Shown here: in pieces, positions 1 to 10,877 of the stretch
How the letters are laid out: every line of letters begins with the position of its first letter
How positions within the stretch are numbered: the first letter of the stretch is position 1
NCBI GenBank assembly: GCA_022661535.1
Contig: JAKULF010000007.1
Coordinates: 1,860,001 to 1,924,000, forward strand
DNA: 64,000 nt
Source of the DNA: Eutypa lata
Lineage: Eukaryota > Ascomycota > Sordariomycetes > Xylariales > Diatrypaceae
Direction of reading: 5' to 3'
Translations under genes and position numbers: made by a program
Notes under the pieces: model-generated
The model's database searches: none
Told to the model about the DNA's origin: nothing
The model's input: the letters and a program-made list of their open reading frames with translations, nothing else

Positions 1-3000
1 TTTTAAATAAATTCTTTAAATAATAAAAGTTATTTTTTATTATATATAAAATTAAAACGATTTTAATATTAAAAAAAATAATAATTAAAATTAAAGTTAT
101 TAATTATAAAAATTATTATAAAGTTTACGAATATTTTAATTATATTATAAAAATATATAAATATATCGTTTTATTAAAATTAAATATTAATAATTTAAAA
201 AATTTTATAATTAAATTTAAATAATAAATAAAATAAATATAATCTTTTTAAACGTATATTTTATTCGAATTATAACTTAATACGATAATTTATATAAAAT
301 AATAAAAATATAAAAAATTAATATTTTTTTAATTTAAAATATTTTTATAAATAAAAAAATAATAAAAGAAATAAAATAAATATATTATTAAATAAAAATA
401 AAAGCTTATAAAATAAAAAATTATAATAACGTAATTATTATAATAAATAAATTAATAATATAATAAATAAATAAATTATTAATTTTTAAAAATAATAAAA
501 AACGATTATTAATATATAATATATATTATAAAAAAAAATAATTAATAATAAAAAATATTTATATTTTAATAATAAATATTAAAAGATTATAATAATTAAA
601 AAATATTAAAAATTAATTAATTAAAACTTTTATAAAAACTTTTTATAATATTATAAAAAAAATTAAAATATAATAATAATAACTTTAAATAAAAAAAATA
701 ATATAACGAATTTAATTAATTATATTATTATAATAATTAAATTAATAAAAATATTAAATAATTATTAATATAATATAATAAACGAATAAAAAGTTTTAAA
801 AACGAAAAAAAAAACGAATAAAAAGAAATTTTAAAAATAAATATTATTTTTATTAATAAAGATTTATTTTATAATTTAAATTATTAAAAAATTTAAATTA
901 ACGAAATATAAATAAATTATAAAATAATAAATTATATAATATAATAATTATTAAATATTTTATAAAGTATAAAAAGATTTCGTTTAAGCTTAAATATATT
1001 AAAAAAACGAAAATATATAAAAAAAATATAAAAAAACTTTTAAAAATTATTTTAACGAATTAATTTTAAATAAAATATATTAAATTAATTTAATTTTAAA
1101 AAAAACATTAAAGTATTAATAAAAAAAGAAAATAATATAATATATAAAAAAAAAATTAAAAAAATAAAGTTTTTAAAAATTAAAAAAATTAAATTAATAA
1201 AAAAGCAAAAATAAAAATTAAATTAAACGTTAAAAAGATAAATAATAATAATAAAAATAAAAGAAAAATATATTAAATAAAATAACATTAAATAATACGA
1301 ATTAAACGTTAATATAATTTATAAAATAAAAAACGAAAAGTTAATCGCGAAATTTTTTAATAAAAATAAAAAATACGAAAAATTATATATTTAAATATTT
1401 CGTAAAAACTTAAATATAAAATTTTAAATTAAAATAAAATAAATATTACAAATAATAACGAAGTTTTATACGAAATTAATAAACGAAAAAATCTTTAATA
1501 AAAACGTTTTAAAAAAAATTCTTAAATTAATAAAAAAAAAAATTAACGATTTAAAAAAAAAATAATATTTTAAATTATTATTTCGTTTAAAGTTAAAAAA
1601 GCGATTCGAAAAATTAAAATAAAAAAGTTATCGAAAATCGATAATTTACTTTTAAAACTTTATAAATAATTAATTAAAAAAGCAAAAGTTAAAAAAAAAA
1701 AAAAAATAAAAATAAAAATAAATTTAAAATTTAAATTAATAAAATATATAACGAATTTTTTTAATTCAATATTAAAATTTAATAAAACGTTATAAAGTTA
1801 AACGAAAAGCTTTTTAATAATATTATAAAAGAAAAAAGAAAATAAATTTAATTTAAAAAATTATAAATTATTAATATTAATAAATACGAATTATAAAATC
1901 TTTATAATAATATTAATAAAAAAGTTTATAAAAACGTTAATAATCGTATTAAAAATATAATAATTAATATTTTTATTAAGTAAATTAATAAATAATAATA
2001 TAAAAATTATATAAATATTAATAAATAAATATAAAAGTAATAAAAAAAACCTTTTAATAATTTTTTTAAATTAAAAAAAAGTTTATAATAAAATAAATAA
2101 AAAATATTTATAAATAATATTAAAAGTATTAAAAATATCGAAAAAATTTATTAAATAAATAAAATTATTATATAAAAACGTTATAATTAAGTTATTTTTA
2201 AACGAATATATCGATTTACGAATAAAAGTAAATTTAAAAATAAAATAAATTTTTTTTATTAATTATTTACTTTTCGTAATAATAATAAAAAAGTTAATAT
2301 ATTTAATATAAAACGAAAAACATTTAATAAAGGTTTTAATAAAAAAGAAAAAATTAAAATACGAAATATACGTTAATAATATATAAGTAATATTATAAAT
2401 ATAAAAAAAAGTTAATATATTATAAAAAATAATAAAAACGTTTAATAAAGTTAACGAAACGAAAATAAATTAAAATAAAATATATATATTATAAATTAAC
2501 GAAAAAAAAATATTATTATAAAGAATTTAAAAAGTAATTTTTAATAATTTATATAAATATTTAAAAATCTTAATAAAAGTTAAAATTACGAATTAAATAA
2601 ATAAATATTAAATAAATATAATATAAACTTTTATTAATATAATAACGAAATAAATAAACTTTTATTTTTCGATTAAAAAAAAATATTAATTATAAATATT
2701 TTATTAATATTATTATTAAAATTTAATATAAAATTTATAAAACTTTTTAAATTTTTAATAAAATAAATAAAAAAAAATATTATAAATTAATTTAAAACGA
2801 AAAAATAAAAAGTAAAATTAAAATAAAATATATATATATATATTTATTAAAAAATAAAAGCGAAATAAAATATTAAAATTTAAAAACGATAATATAAGCT
2901 TTAACGTTAAATGTTATAAAAAAAGCTTTAAAAAAATTTAATTTTTAATAAATAATATTAACGGTAAATATATTTAAGAATTTAATAAACGTTATAATTA

Positions 3001-5640
3001 TTTAAAAAAAAATAATTAAGAAATTATAAATATAATATATTAAAAAAAAAAGCTTTATTAAATAATTTAATTTAAATATAAAAAGTTTAAAAAAATAAAA
3101 TTAAAAAATATATAAACGAATAAATTAAATTAATAAAGTTAAAGATAATAATAAACGTATAAAATATATATATATAATATTATTTAAAATTTAACGTATT
3201 AATAAAATAAAAATCGATAAAATAAAAAAGTTAAAGTTAAATTACTTTAAAAAAAGCCGAAGTAAAAATAATAAAGAAAATATAAAACGTAAAAGATTAA
3301 TTATTTATAATATTTTTAAAAATAATAAAAGAAAATAAAAAATAAATAATAAAAATAATAATAATAATAATTAAAGTTTTATTAATTAATTAAAAAAATA
3401 TTTTAAAAAACGAAAAAAATAATTAATTACGAAAATTAAAATTTATTATATCGTTAAAAATTAAAAAAATAAATATATTTTTTATTATATTAAGTTATAA
3501 AGAATTATATAAAGTTATAATTAAAAAAAAACTAAAATAAATTAATTATAATAAAATTATAAAAAAATTAATAAAAGCTTATAAAAAATTAATTAATAAA
3601 TATTTATTTTTAAAAAAGTTATAAAAGTTTATAAAAAAATAATTTAATAAATATAAAATAATTAATTTATTATAAAAAATAATATATAATAAAATAAAAA
3701 TAAAAATTTAATTATATTAAATTTTAAAAGAAAAATAATATTATTTATATTATATAATTAAATTAAATTTAAATTATATTTAAATAAATTATATAATAAT
3801 ATAAAAGATTTAAAATAAAATTAAAAAAATATAAACGTATTTAAATAAATTAATACGATTAAAATTTAAAAGAATAAATTAAATTTTAAAAAAAACGAAA
3901 TTTATTAAATTAAATAATATAAATTAATTAATAACGTTAATTATATTAAACTTAAAGTATAAATAAAGTTATTATTATAAATAAATAATATTATATTATA
4001 TCGTAATTTAATGTTTATAATAAGCGTTTTATATATATTTATTTATAAAAAAAAATTATAAAGTTTATTTATAATAAAAAATTATTATAAAAAATTAATA
4101 AATAAAAAAATAATAACGAAATAAATAATTATATTAAATAATATATATTAAAATTAAAAAAAAAATTAAAAGTAATTTAAAAAAATATAAGTTTAAAAAA
4201 TTTTAAAAATACGTTATAAAAAAAAATTATAAATAATAATAAAATTTTTTTTTTATAATAATTAAAAAAAATATAAAAAAAATAAAATTATTATAATAAA
4301 AAAAAATAAAAAATCGAAATTTTTATAATATAAAAAAAAAATAATTAATAAAAAAAAAAATAATATATAAACGATTTTAATTAATATATTTAAAAAAACT
4401 TAAGAAATAATATATTAATTTTATTTTATTAATTAATTTAATTATTTATTAAACGATTAATTAATTTAAATAATAAATAACGATTTAAAACGAATTATAA
4501 CTTTTAAATTAAATAAAAAAAAATATATATTAATTTAACTTTTAATAAAAGCGTATATAATAAAAAAAATTAAATAAAATCGAAAATTATATTATTTAAA
4601 AAATAACTTTTATAAAAATATATTATTAAAATAAAATAATTTATAAATAATTTAAAATAACGATATAAATTTAAAAAAATATTTTAATTTAATAATTAAA
4701 ATAATAATAAACGAAGTAATTATTACGATTAAAAAAGCTTAATTTTAAATATATAATAAAACTTTTTAATTATAAATTACTTTTTACGTATAAATAATAA
4801 AATATATAATAAAAATATATAATTATAAATATTAAATATTTTAAATATTTAAAGTTTAATTTTTATATAAATAATATTTAATTATATTTTTATTAAAATA
4901 TATATATTAATATTTAAAAAAAATATATAATAACGAATTATTTAAAATAAATATATATAAAATTATAAATTACGAAATATTAATTAAAAAAGTAATAAAT
5001 ATAAATAAAATAAAAAAATAAAAAAATAATTTATATAAATAAAAAAAATTTATATAAAAAATAACAAAAAAAAAACGAAATAATATTTAAATTATCGTTA
5101 ATTATTTCTTTTTTTTTAATAAATTAAACGATAAAATAACGAACGTTATAAATAATATTAATAACGATAATAATAATAACGAAAAAAAAAAATTAAAAAA
5201 CGTTTAATAAAAAAATAAATAAAATAAAAAAAAAAATAAAAAATATAAAAAAATATAAAATAATAATAAATAATTACGAAATATATAAAGTTAAATATTA
5301 AAAATAAAAAAATAAAAAAATATATTATAAAGTTATTTATAATTAATATTATTTTTTTATATATTATAATAAAATAAAAAAAATTATTTTATTTAATATT
5401 TAAAAAATTATATATTAAATAAATTTAATTTTTATACTTTCGTATTAAATAATAAATAATATATAATTATTTTATTAATAAAGTTAAAATTAAATTAATA
5501 AATTTAATACTTAATAAAATAAAGTTTATAAATAAATAAATTAAATTATATAAAATAATAATATATTTAATTAATAATTATTTTAATTAAATATTAATAA
5601 TTATAATAATATAATAACTTAATTTATTAAAGCATAAAAT
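1..5640. mobile_element. RIP-saturated, AT-extreme block (degenerate retroelement DNA)
   Basis: Sampled 60-base lines hold 0-10 G/C, typically 3-5, so G+C is roughly 5-7 %, far below the rest of the window. The remaining C sits almost only in CpG (acga, acgt) or in CTT/AAG. By eye CpA and TpG occur only about a dozen times or so in 5.6 kb. That is the expected end point of RIP, which turns CpA into TpA on both strands of duplicated DNA. A exceeds T on the plus strand in many lines (42 A against 13 T in 1201-1260), which suggests the ancestral sense strand is plus. No ORF of useful length survives. The block runs off the left edge, so its full size is unknown, and it may contain more than one element. 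Confidence 0.85.
2201..2491 (+). pseudogene. LINE-type reverse transcriptase relic, readable after undoing RIP
   Basis: In one plus-strand frame (codons starting at 2369 and in register) the triplets tac gtt aat aat at 2369-2380 read as Y-V-D-D once G-to-A changes are reversed: the catalytic YxDD box. About 30 codons on, at 2441-2479, ttt aat aaa gtt aac gaa acg aaa ata aat taa aat aaa decodes as F-D-K-V-S-G-A-K-x-N-W-N-K. This matches the F..-SGAK-x-NW-x-K block that follows YxDD at this distance in LINE (non-LTR) reverse transcriptases. In-frame TAA triplets are explained as former CAA/CAG or TGG. The decoding is my inference. The QG.PLSP block upstream could not be aligned cleanly, so small indels are likely. 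The frame agrees with the A-rich plus strand of the block. Confidence 0.5.
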
Positions 5641-6711
5641 GATTAATAAATAACGTATATTAAAATACAATGGGTTAAGAAACTACCTTATATAAGTACC
5701 CGGCAAGTCCTAGTCTACAGCTTTAAAAACAACAGTTAATACTTCATAGTTATATACTCCTTTAACTAGGAGGGGGAATGCTGAGGAGTAAACAACCACA
5801 CCGATGCCCTTATTTTAGTTATTTAATTCCTTATCTTTTCTAGATCGTATTGGGAAGGTCGAATTGTCAATTGCCTAGTTGGACAATGGCCGGATCTACG
5901 AACACCATGACGCAGTACACCTGTATTAAGTATGATTTCCGCCTCATAGTTGCCAAGATCTTGAGCGGGGAACTTGCTCTCCCACATATGCACAATACAT
6001 ACGAGGAACGAGGAATGGAACGGTGAACGGATGGTCGGGTTTTCTGCCAAGAGCTACATAAATGATCTAAGTTCTTACACAGCGTATGTGAGTTTTCAGC
6101 GCCGTAGAATACTAGTCATTGACACGAGTACGAACGTCTTCTCGATTTCTCATTATCAACGAGCAATTGCGGAGGGAAAGCTCTAGCTATTCGTAGATTT
6201 CATCGTCATTATTATAACCTTATAAAGCACCAACCATGTCCTATCAAGCGGCACAGGCTGCATGCTTAAAATGAGTCGTAACAGGGGATATATGCCAGGA
6301 CAGGCCTTATAGCGCGCCTTATAGCAGGCATCGGGGCACCAGAATCCAACGTCAGCATTGTGCGAAATCACGATTACCCCTGTTTATTCGTGCCAACTTC
6401 TCGGTAAATTCAACCCGTCAGCTCAAGTGAGAGTGATTAGGCTAGCCATGCGGATCACGTCCAGTATCTCCGCCTGCATGCCATCCATGCACCTAGAACA
6501 CTGTCCCGCTGTAGTTATCCCGATCTGCAAGAATCTATAGGTGAGCGACAAGCGGGATGGCGTGATGCAATACGCCCATACTCGGTATGAATATAATACT
6601 CAGCTCCCTCACACACCTCCTTTTTGTACACTTTCGTGAACTCTTTAGTCTTCTAGCGTTCCAGGCGAGAGCAACCTACCTAGACCCTCAAAGAGTCGAT
6701 CGTGTGCCAAG
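5641..6711. other. Spacer between RIP block and peptidase gene
   Basis: Normal base composition resumes within a few tens of bases of 5640. Only short overlapping ORFs on both strands are present, with no recognisable domain. The last ~120 bases before the peptidase start contain a TATA-like stretch (about 6588-6596) and pyrimidine-rich tracts, as expected for a fungal promoter. Confidence 0.5.
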
Positions 6712-9550
6712 ATGAAGCGAATTTCGCGGTCGCTGGCAGCTGTAGCCCTAGCTACTCTGTCCCGGGTCTCCGCACTCACGCCCGAAGGCCTGATCTCAGC
6801 CAATCGATACAGTGATGCAGCGCCGAATCCTAGCGGAGTACGTTCCAGCTATAGACTACTTGGGACATCGTGACTTACCATTTGACAGGAATTTGCTCTT
6901 TTCACCGTGTCGAAGTATTCCTTCGACACCAAAGAGACTTCATCAGTCTGGAAGAAGCTTGACTTGGCCACCGGGGACATTTCCGTGTGGTACGAGGGCT
7001 CCGACATCTCGGAGGTTGTCTTCGTGGGCTCTGATCCCACGAGTATCATTTATGTGAATGGTACCAACGAAGAGGACAATGGTGGCATCAGCCTATACTC
7101 GGCCAATGCCCTCGAGCTTGAGAAAGCCAAGCTGGTGGCGTCTCTTCCTGCTCCGTACTCTGGCTTGAAGGCGGCCCAGACAGATTCTGGGGACATCCAC
7201 TTCCTCGTATACTCTAAAGCATATCCCAACGGAACCGCCTATAACGAGGCTCTTGCGAGCACGTCGGCGAGTACAGCCCGTATCTACAATTCCATCTACG
7301 TTCGACATTGGGTTAGTACATCAAAGGAACGGCAGGGTACCGCAAGTTGCTAATATAATGTTATAGGATACGTGGTTGACTGCTGACAGGAATGCTGTGT
7401 TTGGTGGTGTGCTTAAGGGAGGCAACGGCTCATATGCTTTGTCCGGAGACTTAACGAACTATGTCACTGGTATCAGCAATGTTACATCGGCAGAGTCGTA
7501 AGTGATTTCTAGTGTACTGACAGGGGCGTGTTCGGGGGCAAAGAGCTCCCGAATAACTTCCACATCTTGCTGTATCATAAAGGTGAATTACTGACATGTT
7601 ACAGCCCTTACGACCAATCGGACCAGAATGATTACGATATCTCGCCTGATGGAAGTGCCATTGTCTTTTTGACCAAGGATATTTCACTACCACTGGCCAA
7701 CTACACCTCGACTCAGATCTACTACGTGCCATTCGGTGGGTCTGCAGAGGATGCGGTCCCTATCAATCCTCGGGGAGGCACCAAGTATCCTGACGCCCAG
7801 GGCGCCTCATCGACCCCCAGGTTTTCGCCCTCCGGGAAGAAAATCGCCTATCTCCAACAGAACGGCATCTATTACGAGTCAGACCGCAATATTCTCTACG
7901 TTGCCGATGCTGATCCGGAAGACTTCAACGTCACAAGCTTGGCTCTCGACTGGGACAGGTCTCCTGACACGGTCGTCTGGTCGAAGGACTCGGAGACAAT
8001 ATTTGTTGCAGCGCCAGATTTGGGCCGGGAACGCATCTTCCCGATCCCCCTAAGCGCTGGGGATTCATACGAGCCGAAGAACATCACGAACGAAGGTGTC
8101 CCTACGGCATTCTATGTTCTCCCCGACGAGTCCATTCTCGTATCTGATTCGAAGATTTGGACAAGCAGGGACATTTACACCGTGACGCCGGAAGGAGAGG
8201 TCACCCAGACCTACTTTCAAGCGAACCTAGTGGACCCCGAACTCGCCGGCCTCGGCCCTGAGATTCTTTCAGAGTTTTACTACGAGACAAACTCGACTGA
8301 AATCAAGCAGCAGTCCTGGATTGTATATCCCGAGAACTTCGACGAAAGTAAATCATATCCTCTGGCCTTCTTAACCCATGGTGGTCCCCAGGGCGCGTGG
8401 TATAATAGTTGGTCGACACGCTGGAACTACAAAGTGTGGGCAGATCAAGGGTAGTAAGTAGGCCTGTTTCCCCTAAAACAACGACAAGGCATCAATGTTA
8501 ACCCGGGCGGCAGTGTTGTGATCGCCCCCAACCCTACGGCTAGCTCTGGGTTTGGCCAGAACTTGACCGACGCCATACAAGGCAATTGGGGCAGCCTCCC
8601 TTACTGGGATTTAGTCCACACGTGGGACTACGTCAATGAGACGCTAGATTACGTCGACACTTCTCGAGGAATCGAGGCTGGTGCGTCGTTCGGCGGTTAC
8701 ATGACCAATTGGTAGGTTATTCGTGGCGGCATTATGCTGCGCAAACGCTAACTAGGTGCTTAGGATTCAAGGTCATGAGCTTGGACGCCGGTTCAAAGCC
8801 CTTGTCACTCACGATGGGAGTACCTCCACACTGAACCAGTACGCCAGCGAGGAGCTGTGGTTCATGAACCATGACTTCCAAGGGCCATTCAACGAGACTG
8901 GGCTCAAGCCCGGCTCACCGGTAAGCAACTTTCGTAGTTATTTTATCACTTTATGGCTAGTGTCGGTGCTTGGAACTACTTCAGAGGGCTTGTTCGAGAG
9001 CAAATAGCTCCTGAATATATCCAACACTTCGCTAGAATATCTACAAAGAGAAGTTACTAATAGATGCTGCAGTACTACGACTGGAACCCGCTGCTATACG
9101 TTGATAACTGGCAAACTGGTATGTATTGAAAACATTTCTGCCCTGAACCCTCGGCGTTTTCTTTCGGAATTGCCCCACAACTTGTGTTAATTTCCGTGAC
9201 AATTGCTAACATGTTCGTAGTATGTGTATCTCTCTTGCGTACTACGCCATATTATATCTTCCGTCCCATAAGTCTCTAAAAGGTAAGCCTTCAAGTATTA
9301 AGATAGCATACTGATATCCTTTTAGCCTCACTTTGTAGTTCACAATGATCTGGATTTCCGCCTTCCAGTTAGCGAAGGCATCCTGCTCTTCAACATGTTG
9401 CAGACCAAAGGTGTGCCGAGCAAGTTTCTCAACTTCCCCGACGAAAACCACTGGGTGATCAGCCCGGAGAACAGCCTCGTGTGGCACACCGAGATCTTCA
9501 AGTGGATCAACTACTATAGTGGTATCAGCAATGCCACGAGCCCCTATTAG
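6712..9550 (+). CDS. dpp5: Secreted dipeptidyl-peptidase V (S9 prolyl oligopeptidase family)
   Basis: Extracellular serine peptidase releasing dipeptides such as X-Ala, His-Ser and Ser-Tyr; the closest family I recognise is Aspergillus DPP V (about 720 aa). Proposed exons: 6712-6837, 6889-7311, 7367-7497, 7605-8453, 8514-8711, 8764-8920, 9073-9118, 9221-9225 (micro-exon), 9326-9550; the sum is 2160 nt, giving 719 aa. The start is the ATG at 6712, which opens a signal peptide ([16 protein letters not shown], mature end near LTPEGL). A beta-propeller-like N-terminal half (…[25 protein letters not shown]) precedes the alpha/beta-hydrolase domain with [18 protein letters not shown], the nucleophile in GASFGGY, Asp in [11 protein letters not shown] and His in DENHWV. 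Many N-x-S/T sites fit secretion. The triad is intact. The one awkward spot is the micro-exon: without it the last exon is out of frame. Confidence 0.9.
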
Positions 9551-10066
9551 ATGGCGTGGCAGGCGGGGGTTGCGGTGGGAGGACGTGTATAAGTTAGCTA
9601 ATTGAACATGTCACGAAACGCATTCCCGCCAAGTCACAGTAGTTACTTAATATAAGTCATAATCTATATGAATTACATGTGAGATTATTTTGCCCGCTGC
9701 AATACATCAACAAATGGTTATCGTTCCTAGGTGCGGCAGCACCGACATTATGATCCCTTCGGATTCTATGGAGGCAGCTACCTAGTAGGCTCGAAACATG
9801 ACAATCAAACCGGGTTTGGACGTCTTTGTTATGCACATATCGAGCTCCGTTTTCTGTCCAAGGAGGTAGGTGATGGATAGCATCACCTTCTACTCGAGAG
9901 TCGACAATATCTCTTTGTGTCACTCCAGTCGTAAGCTATTAGCCGAAGCATAAAAGGGGGGCAAAGTCTCAGAAAACGCCACATCGGTTTTATGCAATCC
10001 CATGTTCTCCTTGAGCAGCAGCTGAGTACGTCCTGTGACTGACTACCTTTAACCACTCGGGTGATA
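9551..10066. other. Spacer between convergent genes
   Basis: The peptidase (+) and the unrecognised gene (-) converge here, so this should hold both 3' UTRs. No coding signal beyond a short, non-conserved minus-strand ORF. Confidence 0.5.
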
Positions 10067-10877
10067 TCAAGAATCCATATGGTTCGATGGTACCGCCCTT
10101 CTCAGAATCTCCAACGTCTTCGAAAGCTCATCTATGATATCGTGGCAGAATACCACCGGTCTGAAGAGAGCAAACCTCCGAGTCTCTCCACCATAAGCAT
10201 TCTTCTTGCCCTCTCCGTCAAGGCCGTTCGTGAAGCCGTGCTTGCTCCACGCCTGGACGCGGAACCGGGCAATGTACACGGCCACCGCTGAGATATAGGG
10301 CACCAGCCGCGTGCGAACACCCGTGTCATACTGTAGCACACAAGCGACCTTTAAATCCTCCTCGAGCGCCGTCATTTGTACGGATTCCTTGTTGGCAATG
10401 AGGCCTCCGACGTCGGTCCACATCCAGGACAGGTTCTTGTTGTCGTCCACGTTAACCCTCAACATGGCGGTGGCTCCCCCCTTGCGGAATGGATCCTGTA
10501 GATATAATTTCCACATTAATACGTTGCAATAAGTTCATTCGTTTGGGCCCTAGGGTACAACTTACATCTTGCGGTTCACCATTTGTGCCGGGAAGGTCTT
10601 CTTTGAAAAATCCCGCAGCGAAACTAGATTCCTGGCTTGAGCGGCTCGGCTCTGAGGGCCTCATCGGCTTGATATCGGAGTTCCAGCTACCGGCGAAGAT
10701 GGCTTGGAGAAAGTCTTGTTCGGTGGTGGCGTCCAGTACTATGTGGGTGCTCGTAATGGCGGCGGCATGCTCCCAAATCTCCTTTAGGTCGAGCTTCTGC
10801 GCTTCGGTGAGGTCTGCGACGCCTGAGTACGCCTTAGGCGCAACAGTATCAGCCTCCGTGACCGGTGAATTATGCAT
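10067..10877 (-). CDS. Unrecognised fungal protein, two exons, 246 aa
   Basis: Exons 10877-10566 and 10495-10067 (minus strand) are joined across a 70-nt intron with a GTAAGT donor and CTACAG acceptor, giving 246 aa. The junction reads …GEPQD/DPFRKGG…, and both flanks keep frame, which supports a real gene. The start is the ATG at 10877 (MHNSPVTEADTVAP). The N-terminal third is helical and acidic (LTEAQKLDLKEIWEHAAAI). The middle has a Trp-rich patch (NLSWMWTDVGG) and a hydrophobic stretch (LVPYISAVAVYIARF). The C-terminus is charged (FCHDIIDELSKTLEILRR). There is no signal peptide, clear membrane span or catalytic motif that I can name. I do not recognise the family. It could be a lineage-restricted gene. 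The splice evidence is better than the functional evidence. Confidence 0.6.

Noticed and set aside
7524..7604. Reading straight through 7524-7604 in the peptidase gene
   Set aside because: The translated insert does not fit the family, whereas splicing 7498-7604 restores the conserved ESPY…DYDISPDG junction and has a TACTGAC branch site.
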